Counted from the stretch's first letter, positions 7,992 to 17,457 are shown. The stretch is 64,000 nt of DNA from JAGVSR01 sp963825555 (GCA_963825555.1 CAWGTZ010000011.1:105953-169952); one strand, 5' to 3'. Made by a program: numbers and translations. The notes: a model not told the origin generated them from the sequence alone.

Positions 7992-9866
7992 ATGGCGACA
8001 CTTACTTCTCCGGCAAGCCTGCGCATGACTTATGATCAAATCGCCATACTGAGCATTCTCGCAGCAACCGTCGCTCTCTTCATCTGGGGCCGCTGGCGCC
8101 ACGACATCGTGGCGCTGACGTCGCTCATGAGCGCCGTCGCCCTGGGCCTCGTTCCAAGCAATGAAGCCTTTGCCGGGTTCGGCCATCCCGCAGTCATCAC
8201 GGTTGCTTGCGTCCTCGTCCTCAGCAGCGCCCTGCAGTCAACCGGCGCGATAGATCTCTTGGCCCGCAAGATGTTGCCCAATGCCGCTGGTCCGACGGCA
8301 TCGATTGCCTCCATGACCTGTCTGGCAGCGCTGCTTTCCGCTTTCATGAACAATGTGGGCGCGCTTGCTCTCTTGATGCCTGTTGGGCTTCAGCTTGCCT
8401 CACGATTATCCCTCCCACCCGGCAAGGTGCTAATGCCACTGGCCTTCGGGTCGATCCTCGGCGGAATGTCCACCTTGATCGGAACGCCACCGAACCTCAT
8501 CGTTTCCAGTTTTCGAGACCAGACAACCGGTCAAAGCTTCGCCATGTTCGATTTCTCGCCGGTCGGCGTACCGGTGGCTCTCGCCGGTCTCGCATTTCTG
8601 GTGGCTATCGGCTGGCGTATTGTTCCCACGCGGCGGCCAGAGGGCAAGGATACGTTCGAAACAGGAGCCTATCTGACCGAAGCCCGTGTGCCCGAGAAAT
8701 CAAAGTCCGCCGGAAAGACGCTACGCGAAATCGAAACTGCTATGGAGCAAGCGGATGCCCAGGTCATCGGTCTCGTGCGCAACGATATGCAGATCCCCGC
8801 TCCCAGTCCCTTCCGGGAAGTGAGGGCCGGCGACATCCTCATCATAGAGGCCGAACCGGAAGCGCTCGCCGAAGCCCTCTCCAGTCTTGATCTGAAACTG
8901 GAGGAGACCCTGCATACGAAGCCCAATGACCAAGAAGGGGCCGACCGCTCCACTGAAGGGGCGGACAACGACCGCCAAGCCGGTTCTCGCTCAGTTCTGC
9001 AGTCCGAGGATGTCACGTTGATGGAATTGGCGGTCCGGCCTCACGGCCAACTGGTCGGACGTTCAGCCCGTGAAATTCGCCTACGCAACCGCTATGGCAT
9101 CAATCTTCTGGCCGTCTCACGTAAAGGTCGGCGTTCGGTTGTTCGGCTCAAGGCCCTGGCGATCGAAGAAGGCGATGTGCTGCTGATGCAGGGATCGCCG
9201 GAATCCATCCGCGAATTCGCCAGTCATTATGGATGTGTTCCCCTCGCAGAACGGCCGCTCAGGGTTCCCGATGCGAGCAAAGCACTAACCGCATCGGCCA
9301 TTATGGCGGCCGCCATCTGCGGGGCGGCATTCGGATTGGTGCCCGCTGCGATCGCCTTCGCTTCGGCCGTGCTGGCATCGGTTCTATTGCGAGTTGTTCC
9401 GGTACGCCAGATGTACGACGCGATAGACTGGTCCATCATCGTTCTGCTCGGTGGCCTAATTCCCGTCGCCGGTGCCATGGCTTCGACCGGCGCCGCCGAT
9501 CTGCTGGCAAAGTCTCTCCTGGGCAACGTCGCCCAAGGCAACATCGTAATCGCGCTTGCGGTCGTCCTCGTCATAACGATGACGCTATCCGATTTCATGA
9601 ACAACGCGGCGACGGCAGCCATGATGTGCCCGATCGCCATTGGCATCGCGACCCAACTCGACAGTAATCCGGAACCCTTCCTGATGGCAGTCGCGGTGGC
9701 GGCATCGTGCGCCTTTCTCACCCCGATCGGCCATCAGAACAACACCCTCATCCTGGGTCCTGGTGGCTTTAAATTCGGTGATTACTGGAAGCTCGGCCTA
9801 CCCCTCGAGATTGTCGTGATCACTGTCAGCATCCCGTTGATCCTCTGGGTTTGGCCTCCGCAATAG
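7992..9866 (+). CDS. SLC13 family permease with two TrkA-C (RCK_C) domains
   Basis: This 624-residue transporter has an N-terminal membrane half carrying the SLC13/CitT-type motif IGTPPNLIVSSF near residue 175. Two cytoplasmic TrkA-C domains follow (about residues 225-300 and 340-405), then a second membrane half with SDFMNNAATAAMMCPIA and FLTPIGHQNN. Family members move divalent anions such as dicarboxylates or sulfate with Na+; the substrate here cannot be told. The ATG at 7992 gives the longest protein, but an internal ATG at 8025 is a serious alternative because of the position of the regulatory box. It is convergent with the RND pump gene. Confidence 0.88.
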   Translation: MATLTSPASLRMTYDQIAILSILAATVALFIWGRWRHDIVALTSLMSAVALGLVPSNEAFAGFGHPAVITVACVLVLSSALQSTGAIDLLARKMLPNAAGPTASIASMTCLAALLSAFMNNVGALALLMPVGLQLASRLSLPPGKVLMPLAFGSILGGMSTLIGTPPNLIVSSFRDQTTGQSFAMFDFSPVGVPVALAGLAFLVAIGWRIVPTRRPEGKDTFETGAYLTEARVPEKSKSAGKTLREIETAMEQADAQVIGLVRNDMQIPAPSPFREVRAGDILIIEAEPEALAEALSSLDLKLEETLHTKPNDQEGADRSTEGADNDRQAGSRSVLQSEDVTLMELAVRPHGQLVGRSAREIRLRNRYGINLLAVSRKGRRSVVRLKALAIEEGDVLLMQGSPESIREFASHYGCVPLAERPLRVPDASKALTASAIMAAAICGAAFGLVPAAIAFASAVLASVLLRVVPVRQMYDAIDWSIIVLLGGLIPVAGAMASTGAADLLAKSLLGNVAQGNIVIALAVVLVITMTLSDFMNNAATAAMMCPIAIGIATQLDSNPEPFLMAVAVAASCAFLTPIGHQNNTLILGPGGFKFGDYWKLGLPLEIVVITVSIPLILWVWPPQ

Positions 9867-9942
9867 AAAATGGCGCAAGCGTCATGGGATTCATGGGCGC
9901 AATTTGATCCTTGAGGGGCTGGATACGGCCTGAAATTTTTGA

Positions 9943-12900
9943 CTAGCTCCCGGAGCGGGAGCCACCCATGAGTTCGTCGCTCGGTTTCCCGGTCAACAAC
10001 GTCTTGTAAGCCGCAAGAACGTGTTTCAGGTCCTGCCCTATCCCCACCAGTGCGGGAAGCAGGAACAGCAGCAAGAGCGTCGCGAAGCCGAGTCCCCACG
10101 TGAGCGTAATCGCGATAGGTATGAGAAACTGCGCCTGGAGGCTCTTCTCGAACATCAGAGGGGACATGCCGCCGATCGTGGTGAGGGTCGTAAGAAGCAG
10201 TGCCCGGAAGCGGTCCACGGCGGCTCCCTGCGCCGCCTCCTCAAGTGGTTCGCCATCGCTCATGCGTTCGTTCATGCGATCGACCATGACAATAGCGCCG
10301 TTGACCATGATTCCTGCAAGGCCGAGCAGCCCAACCAGGGAAAAGAGCGCCAGATTGAAGCCCATGGCGTAGTGACCGACGACCATCCCAATGAAGCCGA
10401 AGGGAATGATCGTCATCACGAGGAGCGGCTGCAGCCAGCGCTGGAAGACGAACACCAGAATGAAATAGATAAGGACAAGCGCCAGAATGGCTCCGATGCG
10501 CAGATCGGCGAAGGTTTCGCGCTGTGTTTCGGCTCGGCCCTCGAACGAATACGTGATGCCGTACTTCGCTTCGAGTGCAGGGAGAGGACCTGCCCGCAGC
10601 GAGTCAAGAACCTCATCCGCCGTCGTCGTGGCACTATCCACGTTTGCCTGGACACTGACAGCAAGCTTGCCATCAAAACGTTGGACCACCGAGAAGGCCT
10701 GTTTCTCAACCACGCGTACGACCTCGGAGAGATTGACGTTGCCGCCTGAGGGTGTTCTCAGGTTCAAGGTCGCCAAGCCTTCGAGCCCGCGATCACGATC
10801 GGCTTCGGCTGCGCGAACGCGGATCGTCACCTCCTCATCGATACGCGCAAAACGCACCGCGATGGCGCCCTGGTAGGCCGCCCGCACCTGACGGGCCACG
10901 GACTCAGTCGTAAATCCCAGGGCTTGCCCGCGTGGGGTCAACTCCAGAATGACTTCGGCCTTTCCAAACGGCAGATCATCATCGAGCCCTATCAGCCCGC
11001 TGTATCCGGCGAGCTTCTCGCGCAAATCGAGTGCAGCCCGCTTCAGCTGATCGAGGTTGGCCCCAGTGAGGCGCACATCGATATCAAAGCCCGGCGGCCC
11101 CACGCGGCGGCCCAGGATCGCCATGCCGTCGATGCCCACAATGGAGGGTAGCGTCTTCTGCCATGCAGCAATGAAGTCCCGGGTCCTAACGCTGCGTTCC
11201 TCTCCCGGCGTCAGCTCGATCTCGACCTGGGCGAGGTTCTCTCCCCGATTGTTGTTCATCTGACCAAGGGTCACGTAGCTCATCATGATAAGTTTCTCGC
11301 CCGCGCCTTCGGCATCATCTCCAGTAGCGGGCGTGCGACCCGAGGAAAGAAGCATACGCTCGGTCTCCATCGCGCTCGCCTCGATGCGGGATAGGGCCTC
11401 GATGCGCCGCTCTTCCGGAAGCCCCGGCGTGAACGTGATATTGGCATAGACGGTTTCGGGTTCAGGAACGGGAAAGAACGTGAATGAAACCCGCCCGCCC
11501 GCAAGCAGCCCCACCGCAGCTATCAATGCCGCGACTGATGCAGCAGCGGTGACGTAGCGCCAGCGAAACGCCAGTCCTATCAACCAGGCGACAGGACCCT
11601 TGCGAAGCCTGTCGAGACCGCGATCGAACCATCGACGGGCAGATAAGCTGAGCTGACCAAATCGCGATGTTTGGCGGCCGGCTCGGCGGGCCGCTCCTGC
11701 AAGCGAGTGCATGAGATGCGACGGGAGCGTCAGGAAGCATTCGATCAACGAGGCCAGCAGCGAGACAATGACCACCATGGGGATTGCCGCCAGAATCTGG
11801 CCAATGACACCCGTGATGAGAAGCATGGGTAGAAAGGCCGCTTGCGTCGTCGTGGTCGAAGCAATGACCGGTAAAACCATACGCGTCGCCGCATCAGCCG
11901 CCGCCTCGCGCGGTGGAAACCCGCGCTCACTTCGCGTAACGGCCTCCTCGGCGACGACAATCGCGTCGTCCACAATGATGCCCAGAACGAGGATCAAGGC
12001 CACAAGAGAGACCGCGTTGATGGTCTGGCCCGTCGCGAGCATGAAGGCGAATGTCGCTAAAAGTGCGATGGGCACACCGATCGCCACCCAGAATGCGACC
12101 CGCGCGCTCAGGAAAACGAGAAGAACCAGGACAACCAGCGCAAAACCCTGCAATGCATTCGTCGACAGCATCCGGATACGCTGATCGACGATTTTGGCGC
12201 GAATGTCGAAGGGCTGGATATTCAAGGTCGGCGGCGCCTGCGCCTTGAAAGCATCGACGGTGTCTAGCAACGCCCGCATGGACTGGAGCGTGTCGCCGCT
12301 GACTGCGCGCTGCACAGTGAGAATGATGGCCTGTTCCCCATTGCGGAATTGGCGGATCGAATTCTCTTCGTAGGCCTCCTTGACGATCGCCACATCACGC
12401 ACAAGAATTTTTTGGCCGTTCTCAAAAGCCCTGAGTTCAATGGAGGAAACGCCGTCTGCCGTTACCTGACGGCCCAGCGCGCGTAGCTGTTTTTCCGTGT
12501 CGCCTTCCAGATTGCCGAGAGGAATGTTCTGATTGATCACGCCGATCCGGTCAGCAATGTCCTGCCCGGTGAGATCAAGTTGCTGCATGAGCGCGGATGG
12601 GATCTCCACCCAGATCTCCTGGTTCCGCTTACCTCCAAGGTTCACCCGGTCGATGCCCGCATCGAGAAGCTTGTCGCGCAGCTGCTTGGCAGCGTCTTGC
12701 AGCACGCCTTCCTCAAACGGCCCCGAGATCGCCACCAGACCCACGGTTTCATAAAGCTGCACGCGCGTGATGACCGGCCGCTCGATGTCCTGGGGAAGCG
12801 TTCGGATCGTCGACATGTTGCTCTCCACGTCGGAGAGCGCCTTCTGCATGTCTGCTCCTTCTTTAAACTCGAGCGTGATGCGCACGAGCCCTTCGACCGC

Positions 12901-13182
12901 ATAGGAGTTGACCTTGTCGATCCCGTCGATGAAGCGGATCTCGGGCTCGACGAGGTCAAGAATACCCTCCGATATCTCCTCTGCACTTGCGCCCGGCCAG
13001 ATGATGCTGATGCTGATAGTCGGAATCTCGGTCGTCGGGAAAAACTGCGTATTCATGCGCGTCAGCGCCACGAGACCCGCTATCGACATGATTATGGCAA
13101 TAAGGTTCGGCGCGACGCGATGATTGATGAAGGCCCGGATAAGGGCGTTCAGAAGGTTGAGGTCTGGAGTGTCCTTCGCCAT
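9943..13182 (-). CDS. RND family efflux transporter permease
   Basis: At 1079 residues this is the normal size for an AcrB/MexB-superfamily inner-membrane pump. It has the N-terminal helix with TRMNTQFFPTTEIPTISISIIWPGAS, a central membrane block containing LILVLGIIVDDAIVVAEEA (the TM4 acidic proton-relay region), and a repeated C-terminal half with GIMVNGAIVMVDRMNE. It lies six bases downstream of the adaptor gene and is clearly in one operon with it. No outer-membrane TolC-type gene is in the window. The substrate is unknown; sequence features fit the HAE-like/MdtC side of the superfamily better than heavy-metal pumps. Confidence 0.95.
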   Translation of the reverse strand: MAKDTPDLNLLNALIRAFINHRVAPNLIAIIMSIAGLVALTRMNTQFFPTTEIPTISISIIWPGASAEEISEGILDLVEPEIRFIDGIDKVNSYAVEGLVRITLEFKEGADMQKALSDVESNMSTIRTLPQDIERPVITRVQLYETVGLVAISGPFEEGVLQDAAKQLRDKLLDAGIDRVNLGGKRNQEIWVEIPSALMQQLDLTGQDIADRIGVINQNIPLGNLEGDTEKQLRALGRQVTADGVSSIELRAFENGQKILVRDVAIVKEAYEENSIRQFRNGEQAIILTVQRAVSGDTLQSMRALLDTVDAFKAQAPPTLNIQPFDIRAKIVDQRIRMLSTNALQGFALVVLVLLVFLSARVAFWVAIGVPIALLATFAFMLATGQTINAVSLVALILVLGIIVDDAIVVAEEAVTRSERGFPPREAAADAATRMVLPVIASTTTTQAAFLPMLLITGVIGQILAAIPMVVIVSLLASLIECFLTLPSHLMHSLAGAARRAGRQTSRFGQLSLSARRWFDRGLDRLRKGPVAWLIGLAFRWRYVTAAASVAALIAAVGLLAGGRVSFTFFPVPEPETVYANITFTPGLPEERRIEALSRIEASAMETERMLLSSGRTPATGDDAEGAGEKLIMMSYVTLGQMNNNRGENLAQVEIELTPGEERSVRTRDFIAAWQKTLPSIVGIDGMAILGRRVGPPGFDIDVRLTGANLDQLKRAALDLREKLAGYSGLIGLDDDLPFGKAEVILELTPRGQALGFTTESVARQVRAAYQGAIAVRFARIDEEVTIRVRAAEADRDRGLEGLATLNLRTPSGGNVNLSEVVRVVEKQAFSVVQRFDGKLAVSVQANVDSATTTADEVLDSLRAGPLPALEAKYGITYSFEGRAETQRETFADLRIGAILALVLIYFILVFVFQRWLQPLLVMTIIPFGFIGMVVGHYAMGFNLALFSLVGLLGLAGIMVNGAIVMVDRMNERMSDGEPLEEAAQGAAVDRFRALLLTTLTTIGGMSPLMFEKSLQAQFLIPIAITLTWGLGFATLLLLFLLPALVGIGQDLKHVLAAYKTLLTGKPSDELMGGSRSGS
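9946..9962 (-). terminator. Hairpin at the end of the RND operon
   Basis: A perfect 7-bp stem with a 3-base loop (GCTCCCG-GAG-CGGGAGC on the plus strand) encodes the last codons of the RND permease and abuts its TAG stop. On the minus strand it is followed by TAGTCAAAAATTT. The T tract is poor, so termination is only probable. Confidence 0.4.
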
Positions 13183-13188
13183 CGCACG

Positions 13189-14562
13189 CTATCGCTCCGC
13201 AGCGTGGAGAGGGCGGGGCTGGACCAGAACGCCCGGGCCCGCATCCGGCAGGCGGCTGGACATCACCCGCATACCGCTCTTGAATTTCCCTCTGACCAGA
13301 ACATCATTCCCGTCGTAGCCGGCCAGACTGACAGGAATTTCGATCAACCGGTCATCCTCGCCCACCGCAAATACGCGGTTGCCCGGATGCACGGCGGTCT
13401 GCGGCAGCCGCACAACATCCCGATAGTGCCGGTCCGACGTGGTCACGGATACAAAAGCGCCGGGTCTCAACGCATCCGTTGCAGGTGAACGCTCAAGGCG
13501 GGCGAAAACATCGAACCCGCCTGCAGCGGTCGTGACGACGGGCGAGACACGGTCGATGACGCCTTTGGCTTCAAGATTGAAATTTCCACCCGTCCAGGTG
13601 ACCCTGACCGGCCTCTTCGCAAGTGATCCCTGATCGTCCAGAAGCCGGCCATACTGCGCATCACTCAACGCAAAACGCACCTCCAGGCGATCCATATCGA
13701 TCATGGTCGCTATCTGGTCGTTGATATTCAACAGACGTCCCGTCTCCGCGGAGACGTTCGAGACGACCCCATCAAATGGAGCCTTCAATACGGTGTTCTG
13801 AAGGTCGCGCTCTGCCTTGCGTACATTCCAACGCAGGCGATCGAGAGAGGCCCGCTCGCGGTCCAACTGCGCTTCGAGTACCTTGATCTGATTACTGCGC
13901 TCCTCGAATAGTGCAGTTGCGATCGAAAGACGCGTGCGCGAAGCATCGAGCGCCGCTGTGGAACTGGCACCGGTTTTCTCGAGCGCGGTGAGCCGTTCGA
14001 CCTCCCGCTGCGCAATATCCCGCTGCTCCTCAGCCCGCTTTCTCGCAGCGCGCTCCAGTTCAATACGCGCCCGGGTCTGGACGATACTGAGTTCGGCTTC
14101 CGAAAGCTCCGTGCGTGCGCGTACCAGAGCGCCGTCGTACTCAAAGGAATCGATGGTGACGAGGGCCTCGCCTGCTTTCACCTGTCCGCCTTCGACAAAA
14201 TTGGGGGCGATAGCAACGACCTCGCCGCTCACGAGCATCCTCAGATCGACGCTGCGCCCCGCCGTAATCTGACCGAATACGGTCAGATGCGGTTGGATGT
14301 CGGCAATTCTGGCAACAACCACGTCGACTGGGCGCGCGCGTTCGGCTGATCCCTGGCGCGGCGGCGCCGGCTTGCTGTCGATCAGAAAGCGCTGGAGCGC
14401 CAGCGCGGAATAGATCACGGCGGCCATCAGCAGCACAGACGTCAGTGCTCTGGCAATCCACGACCAGGATTGATGACCTGCCGGGGCCGAGCGGAGGCTC
14501 TCTGCTACATCGCGGCTGACGTCTGAACTGGTGTCCAGTCGCAACCCCGGTTTGTGTTTCAT
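13189..14562 (-). CDS. RND efflux periplasmic adaptor (membrane fusion protein)
   Basis: This roughly 457-residue HlyD/AcrA-type adaptor has an N-terminal membrane anchor at about residues 35-55 (SVLLMAAVIYSALALQRFLID) and a lipoyl-like half (AGEALVTIDSFEYDG). A long alpha-hairpin coiled coil follows (TELSEAELSIVQTRARIELERAARKRAEEQR onward), then a closing lipoyl half (LKAPFDGVVSNVSAETG) and a beta-barrel. It links the inner-membrane RND pump to an outer-membrane channel. ATG at 14562 is chosen; a GTG nine bases upstream is equally readable. It is the first gene of the two-gene pump operon. Confidence 0.93.
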   Translation of the reverse strand: MKHKPGLRLDTSSDVSRDVAESLRSAPAGHQSWSWIARALTSVLLMAAVIYSALALQRFLIDSKPAPPRQGSAERARPVDVVVARIADIQPHLTVFGQITAGRSVDLRMLVSGEVVAIAPNFVEGGQVKAGEALVTIDSFEYDGALVRARTELSEAELSIVQTRARIELERAARKRAEEQRDIAQREVERLTALEKTGASSTAALDASRTRLSIATALFEERSNQIKVLEAQLDRERASLDRLRWNVRKAERDLQNTVLKAPFDGVVSNVSAETGRLLNINDQIATMIDMDRLEVRFALSDAQYGRLLDDQGSLAKRPVRVTWTGGNFNLEAKGVIDRVSPVVTTAAGGFDVFARLERSPATDALRPGAFVSVTTSDRHYRDVVRLPQTAVHPGNRVFAVGEDDRLIEIPVSLAGYDGNDVLVRGKFKSGMRVMSSRLPDAGPGVLVQPRPLHAAER

Positions 14563-15238
14563 CTTGAGCACTTCAATTCGGTTCGCTCCCAGGCGCCAAC
14601 GAACCGGGCCGTCATTCGGTTATCCTTGCAAGGGATTTCATATTAACCCAATCTTCTTAAAGAGTTGTGGTCAATAGTTTTTATCTAGTTCCGTGCCGCC
14701 TGCGATGTTTGACTGAATTGCGCGCAGCAAAATCCGTCCAGACCCGACCAAAAAAGAATAGGCGGGGGAGCCAGCCGAATTATGTTCCGGCGTCGGACCC
14801 TGTCCCCTGCCCCGTTCGGGCCCGCGGCCAGAGCACGCATCAAGAACATGTGACGCCTGCAGGAGGACCCGCTGCGCTCGAGCCGCCCGGCGACGGTTGA
14901 AATCGACACGAACCGGCCCCATGTCGAGTAAGACGCCTTATAAATCCTGGAACGAGATGCTGGTGGATCGTGTCGCAAACTGCACGGTCGACGCGTCCCG
15001 TAGCGTTGGAATTGGGTTTTGTGGCTCCTATGCCGAGTCTACCATCGAGTGCCTATATCGGCGCTGAAGCCGGTTGCGCCCCCTGAAGCGGCGCCAGACG
15101 CTAGCCTGATGTCAACGCGGTGAAGCGGACTTTGAATTTCCGCCTGCAGACGCGGCGGCAACAGATTTTAACAACCTTCGCTTTCCTCAGTATCTCAAAA
15201 TGGAGGATCGGGCGTCCGAACCGATAAGGAGGACCGAT
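14563..15238. other. Long divergent intergenic region, no gene recognised
   Basis: About 680 bases separate the RND operon and the small secreted-protein gene. Reading frames of 60-100 codons occur on both strands, but none has a plausible ribosome site with protein-like composition. A CCTTGCAAGG palindrome is near 14625-14634. Promoters for both flanking units should be here, but no recognised operator was identified. Confidence 0.4.
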
Positions 15239-15514
15239 ATGCGAAAATACCCAACCATTTCGATGCTGTTCGCAGCGCCATGGCTGTTCCTCAGCCCGGC
15301 TCTTGGAGCCGATACCGCCCCCATCGACAACTCCGCCTCAGAAGCCGCCTCGACGGCATCTGACAAGATGAGCGGGTCTTCGCCGACCCCAACGCCCGGA
15401 CGCGCAGCGGGGCAGGAAACGTCTGACCGAACACCTAAGAAAGATACCAGCACGCCTCTGTCGCAGACGACCAAGGTCGAAGGCGAAACTTCCGATCGCA
15501 CACCCGGGAACTAA
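15239..15514 (+). CDS. Small secreted protein with repeated ETSDRTP motif
   Basis: This 91-residue protein starts at ATG 15239 behind a strong TAAGGAGG site. A typical signal peptide covers about residues 1-24 (hydrophobic core, cleavage near LGA-DTAP). The mature part is Ser/Thr/Pro rich, low complexity and probably disordered. It contains the element ETSDRTP twice, around residues 60 and 85. No family was recognised and no cysteines are present. It is followed after 14 bases by a strong hairpin and then the CBS gene. Confidence 0.65.
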   Translation: MRKYPTISMLFAAPWLFLSPALGADTAPIDNSASEAASTASDKMSGSSPTPTPGRAAGQETSDRTPKKDTSTPLSQTTKVEGETSDRTPGN

Positions 15515-15527
15515 CTCGCGGCAGATA

Positions 15528-15563
15528 GCATGTGCGCGTTCCACTTCAGGAGCGCGCACATGC
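15528..15563 (+). terminator. Strong 11-bp hairpin between secreted-protein gene and CBS gene
   Basis: Left arm GCATGTGCGCG (15528-15538) and right arm CGCGCACATGC (15553-15563) are perfectly complementary, with a 14-base loop. There is no T tract after it, so it may be a Rho-assisted terminator, an mRNA-stabilising structure or an attenuator before the CBS gene, whose ATG is 48 bases further on. Confidence 0.55.
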
Positions 15564-15611
15564 CCGACGCCATTAACAAGAGCCTACAAAGGCAAAAAAG
15601 GGAGACCATCC

Positions 15612-16034
15612 ATGAAAGTCAAAGAGGTGATGCACAAGGGTGTGACATGGGCAGGACCTGATACGCCCATCAGCGAGATCGCCAAGCTCATGCGGGACCA
15701 TGACATCGGTGCCATTCCCATCGGGGACGACGACCGGTTGATCGGCATGGTGACTGACCGCGATATAGTCTGCAAAGGTCTTACAGACGAGAATTTCGAC
15801 CCCCGCACAGCCACGGCACTCTCGGTCATGACACCCGGAATCCACTGCTGCGCTGAGGACGATGATCTCGACAAAGCCATTGCACACCTGGAAGACAAGA
15901 AGGTCCGCCGGCTGCCTGTCATTAACAAGCACAAGCGGATGGTGGGCATCGTAAGCCTTGGCGATCTTGGGCAGAAGGCATCAGATGCCCGGTTAGCCGA
16001 CTGTGTGAAGACCCTCTCGGCGCATCATCACTGA
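15612..16034 (+). CDS. CBS domain pair protein
   Basis: This 140-residue cytosolic protein is made almost entirely of two CBS motifs. The first (about residues 1-60) has VKEVMHKGVTWAGPDTPISEIAKLMRDHDIGAIPI and MVTDRDIV. The second (about 68-128) has CCAEDDDLDKAIAHLEDKKVRRLPVI and MVGIVSLGDL. CBS pairs bind adenine nucleotides and act as energy or redox sensors. A GGGAGA ribosome site precedes the ATG. No effector domain is attached, so it probably modulates a partner protein that is not identifiable here. Confidence 0.92.
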   Translation: MKVKEVMHKGVTWAGPDTPISEIAKLMRDHDIGAIPIGDDDRLIGMVTDRDIVCKGLTDENFDPRTATALSVMTPGIHCCAEDDDLDKAIAHLEDKKVRRLPVINKHKRMVGIVSLGDLGQKASDARLADCVKTLSAHHH

Positions 16035-16130
16035 AGACCAGTAATGAGACTACCCGTCGCGCGGCGGCACGGACCCTAGTCACTCGTCCGGGCCTGTCGC
16101 TGCACGGCTTCAAAAGCATGAGGTAAATGG

Positions 16131-16286
16131 ATGACAGAAGATAAGACGGTTCTCGCGACCACAGAAGCACGTCAGGGCGTGACCAAGGACGGCCGTGTGC
16201 TCAAGATTCTCCTCGTCTCTCTCGCACTCGCAGTCGTTCTGCTGCTGCTAGCCTATTTCGCATTCTTCCCTAAAGCGCCCGCCTGA
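16131..16286 (+). CDS. Small single-pass membrane protein (51 aa)
   Basis: This short frame begins at ATG 16131 after a GAGGT-like ribosome site. It encodes a charged N-terminus (about residues 1-22), one uninterrupted hydrophobic helix (KILLVSLALAVVLLLLAYF, residues 25-43) and a short tail ending PKAPA. The orientation should be N-in. It sits about 100 bases after the CBS gene on the same strand. Its 3' end overlaps antisense the end of the next minus-strand gene. No family was recognised. The clean helix plus ribosome site argues for a real small protein. Confidence 0.55.
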   Translation: MTEDKTVLATTEARQGVTKDGRVLKILLVSLALAVVLLLLAYFAFFPKAPA

Positions 16287-16523
16287 GCCCTGCGAGGCTA
16301 ACCAACCGCAACCGGCCCTCGTCATTCCGCCTCGGCGCGTCGGGCGACGTAGCTTCTGAGCCGGGTGGCGGGCGTCGCCTCGGGTGTTCTGGCGGCGCAC
16401 ATAGCTGATCATAGCGTCGGGCTTTTCCGACTTGACCTTGGGAGCCGCGATCAGCGCGTCTTCGGCCTCCAAGACGAAATGTTGCGACTTGGTCGCCAGA
16501 TCAATTCCCACGGCGTATCGCAT
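16248..16523 (-). CDS. Small hypothetical protein
   Basis: This 91-residue frame starts MRYAVGIDLATKSQHFVLEAEDALIAA. GAGGTGG lies directly before the ATG, which chooses this start over longer readings. The first 54 residues (to YVRRQNTRGDARHP) look like a compact conserved unit. The remainder is arginine- and glycine-rich and less convincing, so the 3' part could have been altered by a frameshift. No enzymatic motif is seen. It overlaps the small membrane protein gene by 39 bases in antisense. Confidence 0.45.
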   Translation of the reverse strand: MRYAVGIDLATKSQHFVLEAEDALIAAPKVKSEKPDAMISYVRRQNTRGDARHPAQKLRRPTRRGGMTRAGCGWLASQGSGGRFREECEIG

Positions 16524-16586
16524 GATCCACCTCGATGTTGTGGGATTCGCGCAAATCTCACCTTCGCGCCACATGCAGATCTGACA

Positions 16587-16967
16587 TCATCGCTTCTTGC
16601 GCAGAGACTCGACGAAGGCAACGACATCCTCCCGTTCCTTTTCAGACAGACGGGGAGTCGGCATGTCGCTATGCGGCGGAACCGCCATCATGGTCCGAAA
16701 CCGGACCGTCGAATAGTTCGGGCTATTTGCAATGTCGGCGAGGGTCGGCACGGGCACGTCATCCACTCCGAGCGGGGTACTGTTTCCGTGACAGATTCCG
16801 CAGATCTGTTCCGCGATCTCCCGCCCCTTGGCCACATCCCCAGCATTGGCGGCACCCTGCTGTCCAGCCGCCTGAAAGGCGACACCAAGGGCGCAGCCGC
16901 CGCACAGAACAACGGCTTTTCTCCAGGGAGATAGTGAGCGGCCGGCCGGTCGAAAAGTCCGGAGCAT
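16587..16967 (-). CDS. Small secreted c-type cytochrome (class I)
   Basis: This 126-residue protein has an N-terminal signal sequence (basic start then VVLCGGCALGVAFQAAG) and a single haem-binding CGICH motif. A distal methionine candidate is in PPHSDMPTPRLS. ATG 16967 is chosen for its AGGAG site nine bases upstream. It should be a periplasmic mono-haem electron carrier. It is the last of a same-strand run of three small cytochrome genes (17872 to 16587); the nearest upstream cytochrome gene is about 150 bases away. Confidence 0.88.
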   Translation of the reverse strand: MLRTFRPAGRSLSPWRKAVVLCGGCALGVAFQAAGQQGAANAGDVAKGREIAEQICGICHGNSTPLGVDDVPVPTLADIANSPNYSTVRFRTMMAVPPHSDMPTPRLSEKEREDVVAFVESLRKKR

Positions 16968-17115
16968 GCCAAAACTCCTGTTGTTGCAGACCATTGATCG
17001 CCGAGGCTCAAAGACGTTCCGATAGCATCGGTACTTGCACGGCCGGTCCCATGGTCAGTTTCAAATTGTGCGCAGCCCGACCGGGCAACCCGCAAGGGCC
17101 CTTTGCAATCTCGGT

Positions 17116-17457
17116 TTATTTCTGATCACGGAGCGACAGTATGTAGGCGCTAATATCCCTCAGCTCGTTGTTGCTGAAGGGAACGTCCGGCATCTCGGGA
17201 TGCGGCGGAAACACGAGGGACCAGATCAGTTTGTCTGCGGATTGATCAGCCCGGTTGGCGATAGCGAGGAAGTTTGGGGCTTCGGGCTTTGGACTGGACT
17301 GCGTGCCTGACGCTACGTGATGACAAGCTGCGCACCGCCCCTCTGCCAGCTCTTTTCCACGAGCGGGATCAGAAGCTTCGGCCTTGGCCGCGGCAGATGT
17401 CGCCAGAACGGCCAACGCCATAGACCCGGCCACACCCAGACCAATACTACAACGCAT
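17116..17457 (-). CDS. Small secreted c-type cytochrome (class I)
   Basis: This 113-residue mono-haem cytochrome has a signal peptide (residues 1-24, ending in AAAKAEA). Its CAACH haem site is near residue 43 and the probable methionine ligand is in FPPHPEMPDVPFSN. The C-terminal helix ISAYILSLRDQK matches its neighbours. The ribosome site is excellent (AAGGAGGA, 8-9 bases before the ATG). It is about 60 bases downstream of the next cytochrome gene and probably co-transcribed with it. It is a paralogue of the genes at 17516 and 18315. Confidence 0.92.
   Translation of the reverse strand: MRCSIGLGVAGSMALAVLATSAAAKAEASDPARGKELAEGRCAACHHVASGTQSSPKPEAPNFLAIANRADQSADKLIWSLVFPPHPEMPDVPFSNNELRDISAYILSLRDQK

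Noticed and set aside
16998..17020. TTGATCGCCGAGGCTCAA near a cytochrome start as an FNR box
   Set aside because: The half-sites are ten bases apart instead of six and lack the required symmetry.
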